From positions 6,152,815 through 6,216,814 of the forward strand of contig CM072512.1 in the NCBI GenBank assembly GCA_036898135.1: a stretch of 64,000 bases of DNA, written 5' to 3'. The translations under genes were made by a program, and so were the position numbers. Each line of letters starts with the position of its first letter. The stretch's first letter is position 1. The notes below the pieces were generated by a model. That model was given only the letters and a program-made list of their open reading frames with translations, was not told where the DNA came from and made no database searches. Positions 9,584-22,000 of this stretch are shown here, piece after piece. This stretch comes from Oncomelania hupensis. Its lineage: Eukaryota; Mollusca; Gastropoda; Littorinimorpha; Pomatiopsidae.

Positions 9584-10600
9584 CAATCAAATGCAGAGGG
9601 TAATCGTCGATGAGGACAAAAAATACCACGCTACGTCACACTTATGTATCGTTCGTAGCTATGGACAGTGCTACATGCATCCATGCACACGAGTTTCTAG
9701 CTGGTGTAAGACCGTCCATAGCTATGGTAGATTTCGGAGATATGGGCAAATGTTTCATGTAATCTTCACGCACACCACCCCAATAGTCGTCTATACGCTC
9801 CGGTGTCGTGTGACTATAATCTACAATTAACCTGTTTATGACGATATTTATTTATTTATATTATATTATTTATATTTCTTTGTTACATACTATTTTATTT
9901 ATTATTAATATTGGCAATTTTAATTAGTTTGCATATTTAAGCAAAAAAAACAACAACCAATAAACAAAAACAAGCCACTTTCAATACGAAACTCGTATCA
10001 TATATGGATGTACACTCCAGATCGGTAACATCCGCGTCCATTTATATTCAATGACGCATATTTTCCAGTCATTTGTTGAACAGAGGAGGAGGAGGAGAAG
10101 AATAGAGAGATTAGAAATGGGAGGGTGAGTGTCACGCTGTCGGGAGGTCGAACCCATCCTTGGAATGCGACCTCAGTGCTCTAATGACTGTGGAGGAAGA
10201 GAGGAGGAGGAGGAGGAGGAGGAAGAAAGAGAGAAAAGATTAGGAAGGTACGGGCCGAAACGGCGGGGCTGCTCGCCTGACAACCTCCCGTTCATCTCTT
10301 GACTGCGCCCCTTCCTTCTGTCCTGGATTCCGTGGCCGCCGGTTGAACACCCCTTCCTTTCTGTCCCGCTCTTCCTCTCAGAACCAGGCTCACGGCAGCG
10401 GCTGCAGGAAAGAGCCAGATGTGGGGAGAAGCACAACAGGTCAGGAAGAAAGGGCAAGTTGTATAAGTTTCACTTCTAACCCTCCCTCTGTTTCCATATC
10501 ACGCCATCTCTCTGTTTGTCTTTTATTCTTTGACTCTCTGCCTCTCGCTTTCTCCCTCAGTCCATTTGCTGGCGTGCCTGTCTCTCTGTCTGTATGTCTG
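9584..10600. other. Non-coding stretch with AT-rich and GGA-rich parts
   Basis: Contains a diffuse inverted pair (gtagctatggac near 9656 and gtccatagctatgg near 9715), an AT-rich block at 9840-9970 and GGA repeats near 10,085-10,225. No gene is supported. Confidence 0.4.
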
Positions 10601-10616
10601 TCTGTCTGTCTGTCTC

Positions 10617-11035
10617 TTTCTTTCTTCTTTCTTCTTCTTCTTCTTCTTCTTCTTCTTCTTCTTCTTCTTCTTCTTCTTCTTCTTCTTCTTCGTCGTCGTC
10701 GTCGGCGTCCTTCTTCTTCTTCTTCTTCTTCTTCGGCGTCGTTCTTCTTCGGCGTCGTTCTTCTTCTTCTTCTTCTTCTTCTTCTTCTTCTTCTTCTTCT
10801 TCTGCTTCTTCTTCTTCTTCTTTGTAGTCGTCGTCGTCGTCCTTCTTCTTCTTCTTCATCATCGTTGTTCTTGTATTTCTTCTTTTTTGTCGTCGTCATC
10901 GTCGTCGTCGTCGTCGTTCTTCTTCTTCTTCTTCTTCTTCTTCTTCTTCTTCTTCTTCTTCTTCTTCTTCTTCTTCTCCTTCTTCTTCTTCTTCTTCTTC
11001 TTCTTCTTCTTCTCCTTCTTCTTCTTTTTCTCCCT
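10617..11035. repeat. Compound (TTC)n/(GTC)n triplet tract
   Basis: About 420 bases of TTC repeats (GAA on the other strand) interrupted by GTC and GGC blocks. All six frames stay open as homopolymer-like runs of Ser, Phe, Leu or Arg, Glu, Lys, so no protein is called. Long GAA/TTC runs are known to form triplex DNA. Confidence 0.95.
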
Positions 11036-11249
11036 AAATGGGAAAAAAGTTTTGATAAGTTCTCCGTTTCTCAATCTCATTCCCAGGTCGTCTTTTCTAC
11101 GCAATTTCTGTCCTCCAGAAAGACAAAAAAACAAACCTCAGATTAGTGACAAACTTCCTCCTCACTTCTCCTTTCTCCTTCCACCCCATTACTCCTCCTC
11201 CCCCCACTCCCTGCTCCTCCTTCACAATTATCTCCATTCTCCTCCCCCC

Positions 11250-11517
11250 CCCTCTCTCTCTCTCTCTCCATCTTTTCTTCCTTGAATTGTACTATCACCA
11301 CACTCCTTCCTATCACCGGATCTGTCACCTACTAGTTCCCACCCTCTATTTAAATCAGAACTATATTTCATTTTCTCTTTTGCCCTCCAACTTTCCTCCC
11401 CTCACCCCCCTCCGCTTTTCCCGTCCTCAACTCTCATTCCGTCTATAATGCCACCCGTTCCACCTGTCTCTCTTTCCACTTCTCAATCCCAGTCCTCTCT
11501 CTCGCTTTGCTTTTTCA

Positions 11518-11597
<80 letters not shown>

Positions 11598-11605
11598 TTC
11601 CATGG
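11250..11605. repeat. CT-rich region with (CT)n microsatellites
   Basis: CT runs at 11,252-11,268 and 11,519-11,597 within a CT-rich stretch. Nothing coding is supported. Confidence 0.85.
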
Positions 11606-12384
11606 CTGTCGGCCAAACACACCATCCTCTTGCGACCCGATCATCCGCTGAGGACAAGCTAAGAGCAATGATGCTAGATGGCTGCGTGTCCATCACATAA
11701 CCGCACGCAAATACACAACATCCCTCCCTTCCTTTTTCCATCGATCGTCCACACAATCACAGCCAAGCGGCAAGGAGGGGAGAGGCAGTGGGTGGGGGCT
11801 AGCGCCAATGGCGCTGTGGCTAGTGCACAAGTGATGTCGCATTAGGACAATGAAAGACATTTGAAAGGGAGATAATCATGTCAAGGTTCGACCCTTAAGG
11901 TAGCTGGTTGTGGGCTGTAAATAACGGCGATCAGCTGAGAGGCCATCTTGAACTGAACTCAACTGAAATGAACTGAAGTGAAAAGACAACATGGAACAAG
12001 GAAAGTGAAGTCTTAACGTCCAAACCCTCCATGGGCGATATGGCAGACTGTGGTAACGATCCCAGGAAAAGAGAGGGATTGGAACCTAAATCAGCACTGA
12101 ACCACCGGAGCAATCATATTGCTAAGATGGACACTAAAAACATGGCCACTTTTATTATACCAACCGGGGGATTCGAACCTGGGACAACATAACTAAGTTG
12201 ACCCTTCCCGCCTGGTGCGTGGGAAGACCTTGGTTCGAATCTCGACAGTGAATGGGGAGTTTTTTTCTACTTGAGCAACTCTTTGTACTGGTAAATACCT
12301 TAAATAAGGACAAACATACCCACGCGAACATACATGCACGCACACTCATTCCAGTCATTCCAAAGGTTCAAGAAGAACGGAAGA
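11606..12384. other. No gene recognised; weak tRNA-like words
   Basis: B-box-like words occur at 12,171-12,180 (minus sense, gattcgaacct) and 12,231-12,241 (plus sense, ggttcgaatct), without convincing A boxes. They may be remains of tRNA-derived SINEs. Confidence 0.35.
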
Positions 12385-12832
12385 AATTTATTTATTTATT
12401 TTTATTATTTAATCGTTCTTATATAGCGCTTTTCCAGCTCAAGAGCTGCTCAAGGCGCTGGCCGATAAAGGATCTAACTCAAGCCGCCCGAGGCGCCAAC
12501 TTGCAGCCTTTTGGCGCATCGTAATTACGCTCCAGACAACTGGGCACAATCCTGGGCAGCCAGGGATGGGGGAGAAGGACCTAGGTGCATGCTGGGTGTG
12601 TCCTTGTCACCGGCACTCACCCATCTAGGACATGAGCGTCAGGATCTTTAAAGTCCGCTATGATGGAATGTATGCGACACAGACTAGACCTCGGTTTATA
12701 CTCTCATCCGAAGGAGTAGGAAACGAGAGTAAAGTGTCTTTCCCAAGGACACAACACAATGCCCCGGCCTGGGCTCGAACCCGGGACCTTCAGATCCGCA
12801 AGCCAAAGCTCTACCATTAGGCCACCGTGCCT
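12385..12832 (-). mobile_element. tRNA-derived SINE, near full length
   Basis: Read on the minus strand it begins at 12,832 with a tRNA-like head: an A-box-like word (tggcctaatggtagagc) and a B box (gggttcgagcc). A body follows, with the 3' end ctcttgagctggaaaagcgc and tatataagaac, then an A/T-rich tail of taaa units at about 12,385-12,410. Body and tail words recur at 26,385, 51,200-51,452, 52,640-52,835, 60,845 and 63,745-64,000, so this is a dispersed family. It would need LINE machinery in trans. Confidence 0.75.
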
Positions 12833-14140
12833 CACACGTCACTTAAGTCACTCAAGTCACTTAAGTCACCGCCAAGTCAAGAAATGTTATTCCAAAACAA
12901 AAATCAAACCCCTATAGGGGCACATGGAATTACAAAATAATAACGGCACAAATTATAATAAGATGAATAATGAAACACACAGTTACAACAAGCATTCCTA
13001 AAAACTCACATACACATTTGCAATCAATATTCGCATCATTATCATTCAACAAAACCAACTCATGCGGACTACAAAAGATCCAATGTTCACTTACGTGCGA
13101 AGTTCATTGGGTCTCGCAAAACAGCCTCACAAAACCATATATAAAACCTCATACAATTAGAAACAGTAAAATACACACCAGGGCCATTCCAACTATTTCA
13201 AATATACAAAAGGGCAACATGCTGAAAGCCTAAGTTCATTTCCCATACTGTGTAGAATTATTTGAATAAACTTGTCCAAAGGGACAATTTTGAAATCTTT
13301 GCAACTTTAAAAAATTCTTTCTTTCTTTCTTTTTTTGTTTTGTTCTTTCGGGGTTAGGGGTGGGAAGTGCGAGGAAGGGATGCAGGGGTGGGGAATTGAG
13401 GAGGGAGTGGGGGAGGGGGGGTAAATGGAGGCAGTAAGTGGGGAGGGAGGGATTTCATTGTATTTCATTTCTTTTTAGCAATCTTGAAATGTATAACACG
13501 TTTTTCTTAAAACCTAAATCTCGAGGGCAAAAGTTTGTTGTAATGTTGATGCTGTAGTTTTTGTAACTTGTAAATTCACCCACTTAACTGATCTCTCTAG
13601 CAAAATTTTTTTTGGTGTGTATGTTGCCTTTTCCGCGTGAAAACTACGAATGGGTTGAATTTCCATAATGACTAGGCATTGCGTAGCATTTGGGGCCCAC
13701 CTCTGGCACCCGTTGTGGGTGATGAACGACATTTTAAACGGACAGAAGGGAGCAGAAGAAACGGAAGAGTTTAACCGGTGGAAAATAAAACCTAACCGCA
13801 CAGAACAGAGGAAACGGCTACAAGATAAAAATAAATTAGGTAGAGGGACAGGGATCGCGATCATCGTGATCGAATGAATGAATAAAAATTTACAAAGCTC
13901 CACACAAACAGCACGATCACACCGCTGGGGAAAAAAATGGCAACATTGTACAAGCATTAAACAAAAAACAAAAAAGCAACTGTACAACTTGCACCTTGTG
14001 TTAAAATAATTATGCGCTTCTGAAATTGTCATTTATTCTTTTTTTTTGTTTTTGCTTTTGTTTCTAAAGAACATTTGATTGCAAAAGAAACTGTGTGTTG
14101 GATGAAGAAGGAAAAAAATAAACTACCGATTGGCAGAGAG
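12833..14140. other. AT-rich stretch without recognised gene
   Basis: Contains a short (cacttaagt) tandem at 12,838-12,868, a CTTT run near 13,315-13,335 and a G-rich stretch at 13,355-13,450. A 172-codon frame on the minus strand (13,514-14,032) has no domain I recognise and unremarkable composition; I do not call it. Confidence 0.4.
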
Positions 14141-14142
14141 AG

Positions 14143-14208
<66 letters not shown>

Positions 14209-14430
14209 CGATGATGAGGACGACGACGACGACGATGATGATGGCTGTGATGCTGCTGCCGATGATGATGACGATGTTGGCTATGATGCTGATGATGAAG
14301 ATGATGGCGACGACGACGATAGTGGTGATGATGGCGCCGGTTATGCTGATATTGACAACGACAACGACGACGACGATGATGATGATGGTGATTATGATGA
14401 CGAAGACGACGAAGGCGATGATGATCAATA
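14143..14430. repeat. (GAT)n/(GAC)n triplet tract
   Basis: About 290 bases of GAT repeats with GAC, GCT and GGC interruptions. Frames read as poly-Asp, poly-Met or poly-Ile. An acidic poly-Asp protein cannot be excluded from sequence alone, but the flanks show no coding character. Confidence 0.93.
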
Positions 14431-14929
14431 AATATAAAATAGTAAAAGCACTGTCGATTTTACATTTAAATGCGCCCAATTTAGTACTATGGAACAATAT
14501 TCTTGCAATGCGCATTGATATGATACCTCCAGGCGTAAATGAGGTTAATAAAATTATTGCTTACATGGAAAGGCGGGGAGAAACTAGCCCTTCCTAATCA
14601 ATAAACATGGTCTTATTGACCTTCAAAACCCATTGTGGCATATTTCTGCAGCTTACGAGCATCATCTAAATTACAGCCCACAAAACGCGAAAATCAATGT
14701 GCAATTTTACAGAACCGACAACAAGAAGGACAGTTTAAAGCCTGTCATTTCATTCAAAAAAGAGGATTACACGTACTTTATATAAAATATATTTATTGAA
14801 GAAAAGAGTTCTGAGTTCCAAAGGAAGAAAAAAATGGAATAAAGAACAAATTAAAACTAAATGAAATATTACGGTCATCCGGGACAACGAGAAACTGCCT
14901 TCGACGGTACTTAAGACCGGTCAGATAAA

Positions 14930-15415
14930 GTCATTGTTTTTATCAGTTTAGTAAACTCCATCGCTCATAGAGCTGCTCAAAGTACTGGGCGAAGTCAAAT
15001 ATTAAACTTCAGTCACCCAAGACCTAAACGTGCAACATAAAGGACACTGTCATAGACCCAGAACATATGAGTCACAGGACCGACTGAAATGTAAACGTGA
15101 TTAATTGAGTTCGTTGCCTGCCACTTTAGACAAAGACGGGATGCTTTAATGTGCCGCTGTGCGGTCAACACGAGAGTGGGTTTTGGGAAATGAACTACCC
15201 TATAAAAAGTCGTGTATAAAACATCCGCTATTCAAGGATGGGGGTTGAGGTTAGCGAGGGTATGAGTTCCTGTGTCGGCAAGTGCCTTGAGCAGCTCTTG
15301 AGCTGAAAAGGCGCTATACAAAAAGACAATAAGAATTAAAAAAATCTCCCCGCAACTTATCTAGAATTGAACCCCAGTTCTGCTGCAAGCCGCCAAGCGA
15401 GCATTCTACCCACGA
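14930..15415. repeat. Degenerate SINE pieces in opposite orientations
   Basis: A minus-oriented tail-like block (agctgctcaaagtactggg near 14,971) and a plus-oriented one (gagcagctcttgagctgaaaa at 15,289-15,309 followed by ggcgctatacaaa) face each other. A tRNA-like word in minus sense (gaattgaacccc near 15,365) follows. These match the SINE family at 12,385-12,832 but are strongly diverged. Confidence 0.5.
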
Positions 15416-15499
15416 AGCCATCCTGTTAGCGTTAGTCAAAGAAGAACGGTTACAACAAAAGAGCACTTCATCACGGGAAAGCTAACTTGAGAGGGTGGG

Positions 15500-15594
15500 T
15501 GGGAGAAAGAGAGAGAAAGAGAAAGAGAGAGAAAGAGAGAGCAGAGAGTGAGAAAGAGAGAAAGAGAGAGGAGAGAGAGAGGAGTGAGAGAGAG

Positions 15595-15675
<81 letters not shown>
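15500..15675. repeat. (GA)n microsatellite
   Basis: GA-rich from 15,505 and a near-perfect GA run at about 15,596-15,674. Frames encode only Arg/Glu or Ser/Leu. Confidence 0.97.
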
Positions 15676-15676
<1 letters not shown>

Positions 15677-15952
15677 GCATCACTCTATCGACAGATGACG
15701 CCAAATTCGCCTCCTATTAAGAAAGCTCATTTAGCCTAGCAGTTGATTCTCTTTCCAATTATTGTTTTCCATTTGTTTTGTTAATTTCTAAAGGTCACCA
15801 GTCCTTGTGATTGAACTGGATACTCCTGCGATCACATCCTTTTTTTAAAAACAACAACAACCAACATTCAACTAAATAGAATCGAGTGTGAAATAAAGTT
15901 CAATTATCGTCAATCAATAAACAGGAATTTACACATAAGCCCATAAATATTG

Positions 15953-15979
15953 AAGAAGAAGAAGAAGAAGGAGGAGGAG

Positions 15980-16071
<92 letters not shown>

Positions 16072-16160
16072 TGATGATGATGATGAGGAGGAGGAGGAGG
16101 AGGAGGAGGATATTGATGATGATGAAGATGATAATGATGATGATGATGATGATTGATGAA

Positions 16161-16230
<70 letters not shown>
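15953..16230. repeat. Compound GAA/GGA/AAT/GAT triplet tract
   Basis: Successive blocks of GAA, GGA, a roughly 90-base AAT run, GGA and GAT repeats. No coding feature. Bases 16,231-16,593 that follow hold nothing I recognise. Confidence 0.97.
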
Positions 16231-16231
<1 letters not shown>

Positions 16232-16593
16232 GTATAAGCGTTATAGCCATTTTCATACAAAACAACGTGACCTCAATGTTTTTTTGTTGTTTTTTTTAAC
16301 ATTAATCTAACATCAACATTACATTACATGGTTATTGCTTCCGTTCCAAATCAGGACCAAACACCAACATTAACAACTTTCATAGTTTCTTTTAACAAGG
16401 TTGATTCTAACATTTGCACTACTGCCAAACTGAGATGTTTTTGTGTAAACAACATGGATGAGCCGCCTAATATTGCAAGTTTAGCGGTCGCTGGTTGAGC
16501 AACGGTTACCCATTAGATCCACGTTTAATATCACAACAATGCAGTTTCCTATGTAAACTCATTGTCGCCAAAACTAAACAAACTTCGCGTTGA

Positions 16594-16598
16594 TATGC
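16594..16598. other. Target-site duplication of Gypsy-1 (left)
   Basis: tatgc, repeated at 24,667-24,671 immediately after the 3' LTR. Five bases is typical of Ty3/Gypsy integrases. Confidence 0.9.
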
Positions 16599-18713
16599 TG
16601 TGACGACACGAGTTTTCAGATAGCAGGGAGAATTATACTTTTTACGAAGTTACACTTCTCCGTATATCTGTTGTACATAGAATAGCGTGACCGATTTACT
16701 TTTTGCGTATGAAAGTGTAGTTTCGTAAAGTCCGTGCGATTCGTAGAAGACAGGGAGTCGGCCAATTTCGAATAGGGATACGCGTAATAAAGAACGTGCA
16801 TACTGACGAGAGCTCGACTGTTTTGCTTGTGGCCGGCGCAGTTTTTGAAGGGCAGAGTGGTTTGAGATGCTGTTGCGAGAGGAACGAATTCTAACGAGGC
16901 AGCAACCCTGTGACAGAGGTCATTGTAGTGTAGGGTACTGTTGGAAGGGTGTGTTTATTGTTTATATAGCCACCCAAGGTCTTATGCCCTCGTCGGGATA
17001 AGGATGTTTAGAATTCGAAGGAAGATGTTAACTGCCATTCGTCAACGAGTGTAGAGTTCCATACTTAAGGTGTGTGTAGTTCTCGATTGAACACCCACCA
17101 AGACTTAGTGTCTGTACCAGAGCTAAGGTGTCCTCATCCTCAGTATAAGTGTTATTTGGAAGGTGAAATAACGTGCAATAGCAAGAGAAAGTGACTCTCA
17201 AAAGACTAATCCATTGTATTGTGACAGTGTTGTGTCGTGTTGTGGTGTTGGGGTAAAGGGCGTCACAAGCCGGGGCCTATAAGGTGAGCAAATCCTGTCA
17301 TTCAATTCTCTAGTGGCGCGCTCCGAGAACTGCGTACGTGTATGAGTGGTAATGAGTGTGGGGAAGGGGTTGTATTTTAGGATGTATAATGAATTTTGTT
17401 GATTTTATATGATTTTCTTATGATTTTCTTATTGTATATGTGATGGGGGAAATGTCGTTGCTGTTGTTGTTATGAAAGTGGGTCAAAGGCGACGATGGGG
17501 AATATAGAGAGGGAGAGAGAGAGAGTGAGGGTGTATGTATGGAGAGAGCGATAGAATGTATGATACCAAACAAAGATGAAGCGATGATTATGAAGGAAGC
17601 ATGTTTACAGTATAGTGTGGCAGGGTAGTATGGATGAAGGAAGGTAATCGTGATGTGCTATAATTGTTGGGGGTGACGGTGGTGATGAAGGGGGGCGGAA
17701 TGAATCAGGACTGTGAGATTGGAGTGTGGTTGCGATAATTATGTATATTTATATAAACATTGGTTTGTGTTTATAGAAGATGCGAATTATTTAGCATCAA
17801 AGGGTGATTTACATTATTGAAATGTGTGTATAGCATCTTGTATTATCATCATGGTACTTATATACAGGTCAAGATGGTGGACGGAGGACGGCGTGTTATG
17901 TTATATTATATAGTGTTTATTGTTTTATGGGCATATTGTTAAGACTGTGTATATGTCAACAGGTGTGGGCTGATTATTACTTCTACGTGTTTCTTCTACC
18001 TGTTTATTTCTACGCATTATTTCAATGCTGTTGCCTTTGATGTTGCCTGTTATGCTGTACTGATGTTGCTGTTGTTGACGCTGACTGGGTCCTAGCCAGC
18101 CTGGGGTGTGCCTTTGCCTCTACAACAGAGTAGTGTTGTGGTGATCTCTTACACTGCTGCAGGTTTTGCCTATGTATCGAGGCAACACATTTACAGGAGG
18201 TTTTCATACCTAATTCATGCACACACAGACTCACATTGCACGCACCTAAAAACATATCCATTTAGTTAGAAGAATCATCCACTTATTGTGAAAGAGACTG
18301 TTTAGCTCTCTGAGCTACTTGACAAGAACATTGAGACATTACTTCTGTGCCACAGCTTCGCCTAGATAATAGTTTATGATTCAACGCCATTGCATATTAT
18401 TTGAAGACTTGCATTTTGAATTGATTTGTTGATTTTGATTTTGTTGTACACACTTGTAAAGAAACTGCTGTTGTTTAGTTCTATTTGGGGTTTGTTACAA
18501 GGGGAGGTAATTGTTAGTTAGTATTGGGACGGGGGTCTATTTAGGGGTTGGGGGAAGGTTAGTTCCCATTTGTCCTGTGTTTGTATGTTGATTGTAGAAT
18601 AAAAGAGTGTGCTTGTATTCTGGCATTTTTGTGTTAGTTTATTTTGTTTGAGTTTTATTCCTTCCACTCGCTTTATGTGCTGACGTCACAGAACCCGCTC
18701 GGGGGACGTGACA
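16599..18713 (+). repeat. Gypsy-1 5' LTR (2115 bp)
   Basis: Starts tgtgacgacacg and ends gacgtgaca (TG...CA). It is unusually long and contains no supported coding region; a 79-codon minus-strand frame is duplicated in both LTRs and I treat it as chance. A polyadenylation signal aataaa lies at 18,598-18,603, about 115 bp before the end, so R and U5 probably occupy the last few hundred bases or less. Confidence 0.95.
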
Positions 18714-18716
18714 TTT

Positions 18717-18734
18717 TGGTGTCAGAAGTGGGAT
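18717..18734 (+). other. Gypsy-1 primer-binding site
   Basis: tggtgtcagaagtgggat starts three bases after the LTR end. The TGG start is expected for a site complementary to a tRNA 3' end. I do not assign the tRNA. Confidence 0.8.
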
Positions 18735-19042
18735 AAACTCATTTATTTTGTTAGGGTAGTGCCAGATGTGTATGTTGTGTGGTTGAGTTGTTGTGTGAAA
18801 GGGTACGCAGCGGGCGGTTGGCGGGAGTGTGGGTGTATTGCACTAGGGATCACACTCGGAGTGCAGCATTAACGGGGAATTGGGTTGCAGGGTTCACTTG
18901 CTCGCCTTTAGGGGTACGACGGTGAACGATTCCTCGGCTCCTGCGACTGTTGTGTTGCGTATTCATTCTGTTAGGTGTTTGTATCAGTTAGGTGTTATTT
19001 GTTTTGTGTATACTAACATTTGTTCTTCCCTTCTTTTCTGAC

Positions 19043-22000
19043 ATGGCTACGCGGGATGCTCGCGCCGCGATGCGCCGTGACGCTAGGATCCGTAAGGAGG
19101 AAGCCGAGCAGGAGGAGCAGGACTTCGGTGATGACGGCTCGGTGACAGGGTTGTTGGAGGAACCTTACGCAGTGAGTACTCAGACCACTATGCCTAAGAT
19201 GTATGCCAAATCGCCCGGTGCACAGAGCAAAGTCGAGGTCGCGCTCGGTGATAGTGAGAGGTTCAGACAGATTGGGGAAAGTCTGGGTTTCCGAGACGGA
19301 GCGCTAGCGCACTATGTAGTTAGTGAGATGAGAAGGGAGGACGAGCGGAGAGAGAAAGAGGAGAGGCGGAGGGAGAAGGAAGAAGAACGGAGAGAGAGGG
19401 AGGAAGAGAAGAGGGAGAGAATGAGGAAGGAGGCAGCAGAGAGGTTAGTTAGGGAGGAAGAAAGGAAAGAAAGAGAAGAAGATCGTCGTCGTCTAGAAGC
19501 TAGATTGGAAGCTAGATTAGAGGCTGAGAGGGAAGACCGACGTCGGTTGGAGCAGCGGATAGAAGATGAGAAGCGAGAAGAGAGAGAGGCTAAGGAAGAG
19601 GAAAGGAGGATGTTTGAGATGAGGCTAGAGGAGGAACGTAGAGCCAGAGATGAAGACAGAGCTGATCAGAGGGAGAATAGGGCTAGAGATAGAGGGGCAA
19701 ACTATTCAGTCAAGCTGAAACCCTTGGAGGAGAGGGAGGATGTGGAGGCCTACCTCCAGATGTTCGAACGGGTGGCGGAGATTCAGGGTTGGAGGAGGGA
19801 GGTATGGGCGGTTAGGCTAGCGCCTTTGTTGCAAGGGGAAGCCCGGGACACCTACCTTCGTCTGACGCCTGAGCAAGCCCAGGATTTCGACACTGTGAGG
19901 AACGCGCTGTTGAAACGCTTCAGGAAGGACGCCGACTACTATCGTAGGCAGTTTCGAGAGGCCAAGAAGGAAGCTGCAGAGACGTTTCCTCAGCTGGTAG
20001 TAAGACTAGGGTCATTAGTGAAGAAGTGGTTTTCGCTCGCCGGCAAAGACATCACCGACGTAGAGCAGGTACTAGACACCTTCATTGGAGAGCAGCTTTT
20101 CTCCATCATGACTACCGAGTTAGAGATCTACGTGAGGGAGAATTTACCTGAGACTAGCCATGCCGCAGCAGAGTTAGCACAGCGCGTGGTAGACGCCAAG
20201 CGGGCAGCATCAGCACCGGCACCCGTACTACCCAGTCAGAGACGCAGTTTTCCCAGACGACCGGAGGCTCCTCAGCAACCTAGCAACAGGGGAAGTCAGG
20301 GTCAGAAGGTAGGGAGGACGGAAGGGGGTAGTGGGGTACGTCGTTGCTACCGATGTGGGTCGGAGAAGCATGTGGTCAGGGACTGCAAGGTCAAACCTCA
20401 GACAGTAGGCCAGGTTACAGTGGGACGGACTATTTCCACGGAGACCACACCTCGGGCTAGCGTGTGTGCAATCAAACCTTATGATCCATGGGGCCAAGGT
20501 AGGGCGAACGGGCAGGACGTTCGAGTATTGAGAGATACGGGGGCGGAGATAGGGGCAGTCGCGAGCAGGTTAGTCAAACCAGCTGATTTGACGGGTCGGA
20601 CTGTCGAGATTTGCTTGGCGAATCGATCGAACGTGGGTCTGCTACCTACAGCTTGGGTGGAGTTGGATTGTGCGCTGGTCAGGGGGAGAGTGGAGTTGGT
20701 GGTTTTCGAGGACGGGCCCGATATCATCCTGGGTAACTGGGTGACGTTTGATAGCGGGGAAAAGAGTCCTGTTTCCTTGTTCGGAGGTGAATGCGCGATG
20801 GCTGCAGCAGTGCAGACTCGGGCGCAGGTGAAGGCCGAGAAGAAGAGGGAGGTACCCTTAGCAGTAGTCGAACCATCCCAGATCTCTGTTAGCACCCCAG
20901 AGTTGATCAGGATGCAAGAGACCGACGAGACGCTCGCGAAGGCGAGAACGTTGGCACAGAGTGGTGGGGCGATAGCGTCAGGTAGGGCGTCAGCTGAGTT
21001 TCGCAGGAAGAAGGGGGTGTTGTACCGGGTACACACGAAGAGAGGTAGCCAGGTCACGCAACTGGTAGTCCCGAAACAGTTGAGAGGGGGGATCCTTCAG
21101 TTGGCTCATGATCCACCCATGGCTGGGCATTTGGGAGGGAAACGTACCAGGGAGCGGATCTGGGGAACATTCTATTGGCCGGGAATGTGTGCCGAAGTAC
21201 GGAGGTATTGCGCCAGTTGTCCAGAATGTCAGAAGGTAGTACCGAGGGGACGGGTGAGGAAGGTACCACTACAGCAACTTCCGCTGGTGGACGAGCCATT
21301 TCAGAGGGTGGTGGTAGACATTGTGGGACCCATCAAACCCAAGTCAGATCGGGGTAACATGTACATCCTAGTGGTAGTAGACTATGCCACACGCTATCCC
21401 GAGGCTGTACCGCTCAAGGGCATAGAGGCAGAGAGGGTGGCAGAAGCGCTGTGGGAGATTTGGTCGAGGGTGGGCGTTCCTAGGGAAATTTTGACAGATC
21501 AAGGGACGCAATTCATGTCTGAAGTCATGCGGGAGATGAACAGACTACTGTCGATCCATGGGAAAGCTACCACACCGTATCATCCACAGTGCAACGGACT
21601 GGTTGAGCGATTCAACGGGACGCTAGTGTCCATGCTCAAGAAGTTAGCCACAGAACAACCTACAGCGTGGGACCGCTACATTCCAGCGCTACTATTTGCA
21701 TACCGAGAAGTAGCACAAGAGTCTACAGGGTTCTCTCCCTTCGAGCTCCTATATGGAAAGACCGTGCGGGGACCGATGGCTGTATTGCGAGACCTCTGGA
21801 CCAAGGAGATACAAGAGGAGGAGGTGAAACTGAGTAGCCAGTACGTGGTAGACTTGCGTAATCGCATCGAGGAGACATGTAAGTTAGCACAAGGAAACCT
21901 CAGAACCGCGTCAGCCAAGCAGAAGCGGCACTTTGATAAGAAGGCGAAACGGCGTTTGTTCAACGCGGGGGATCAAGTGCTGCTACTGTTGCCAGAAAAG

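Noticed and set aside
12165..12245. Two B-box-like words as tRNA genes
   Set aside because: No matching A boxes or acceptor stems could be drawn.
14075..14431. Poly-Asp acidic protein
   Set aside because: Caused by GAT/GAC triplets; the other frames are equally open as poly-Met or poly-Ile and the flanks are non-coding.
15900..16265. Histidine-rich or poly-Ile proteins
   Set aside because: Triplet-repeat translations only.
18022..18261. 79-codon minus-strand frame repeated at 23,975-24,214
   Set aside because: Lies within both LTRs of Gypsy-1 and is duplicated only because the LTR is; no domain recognised.
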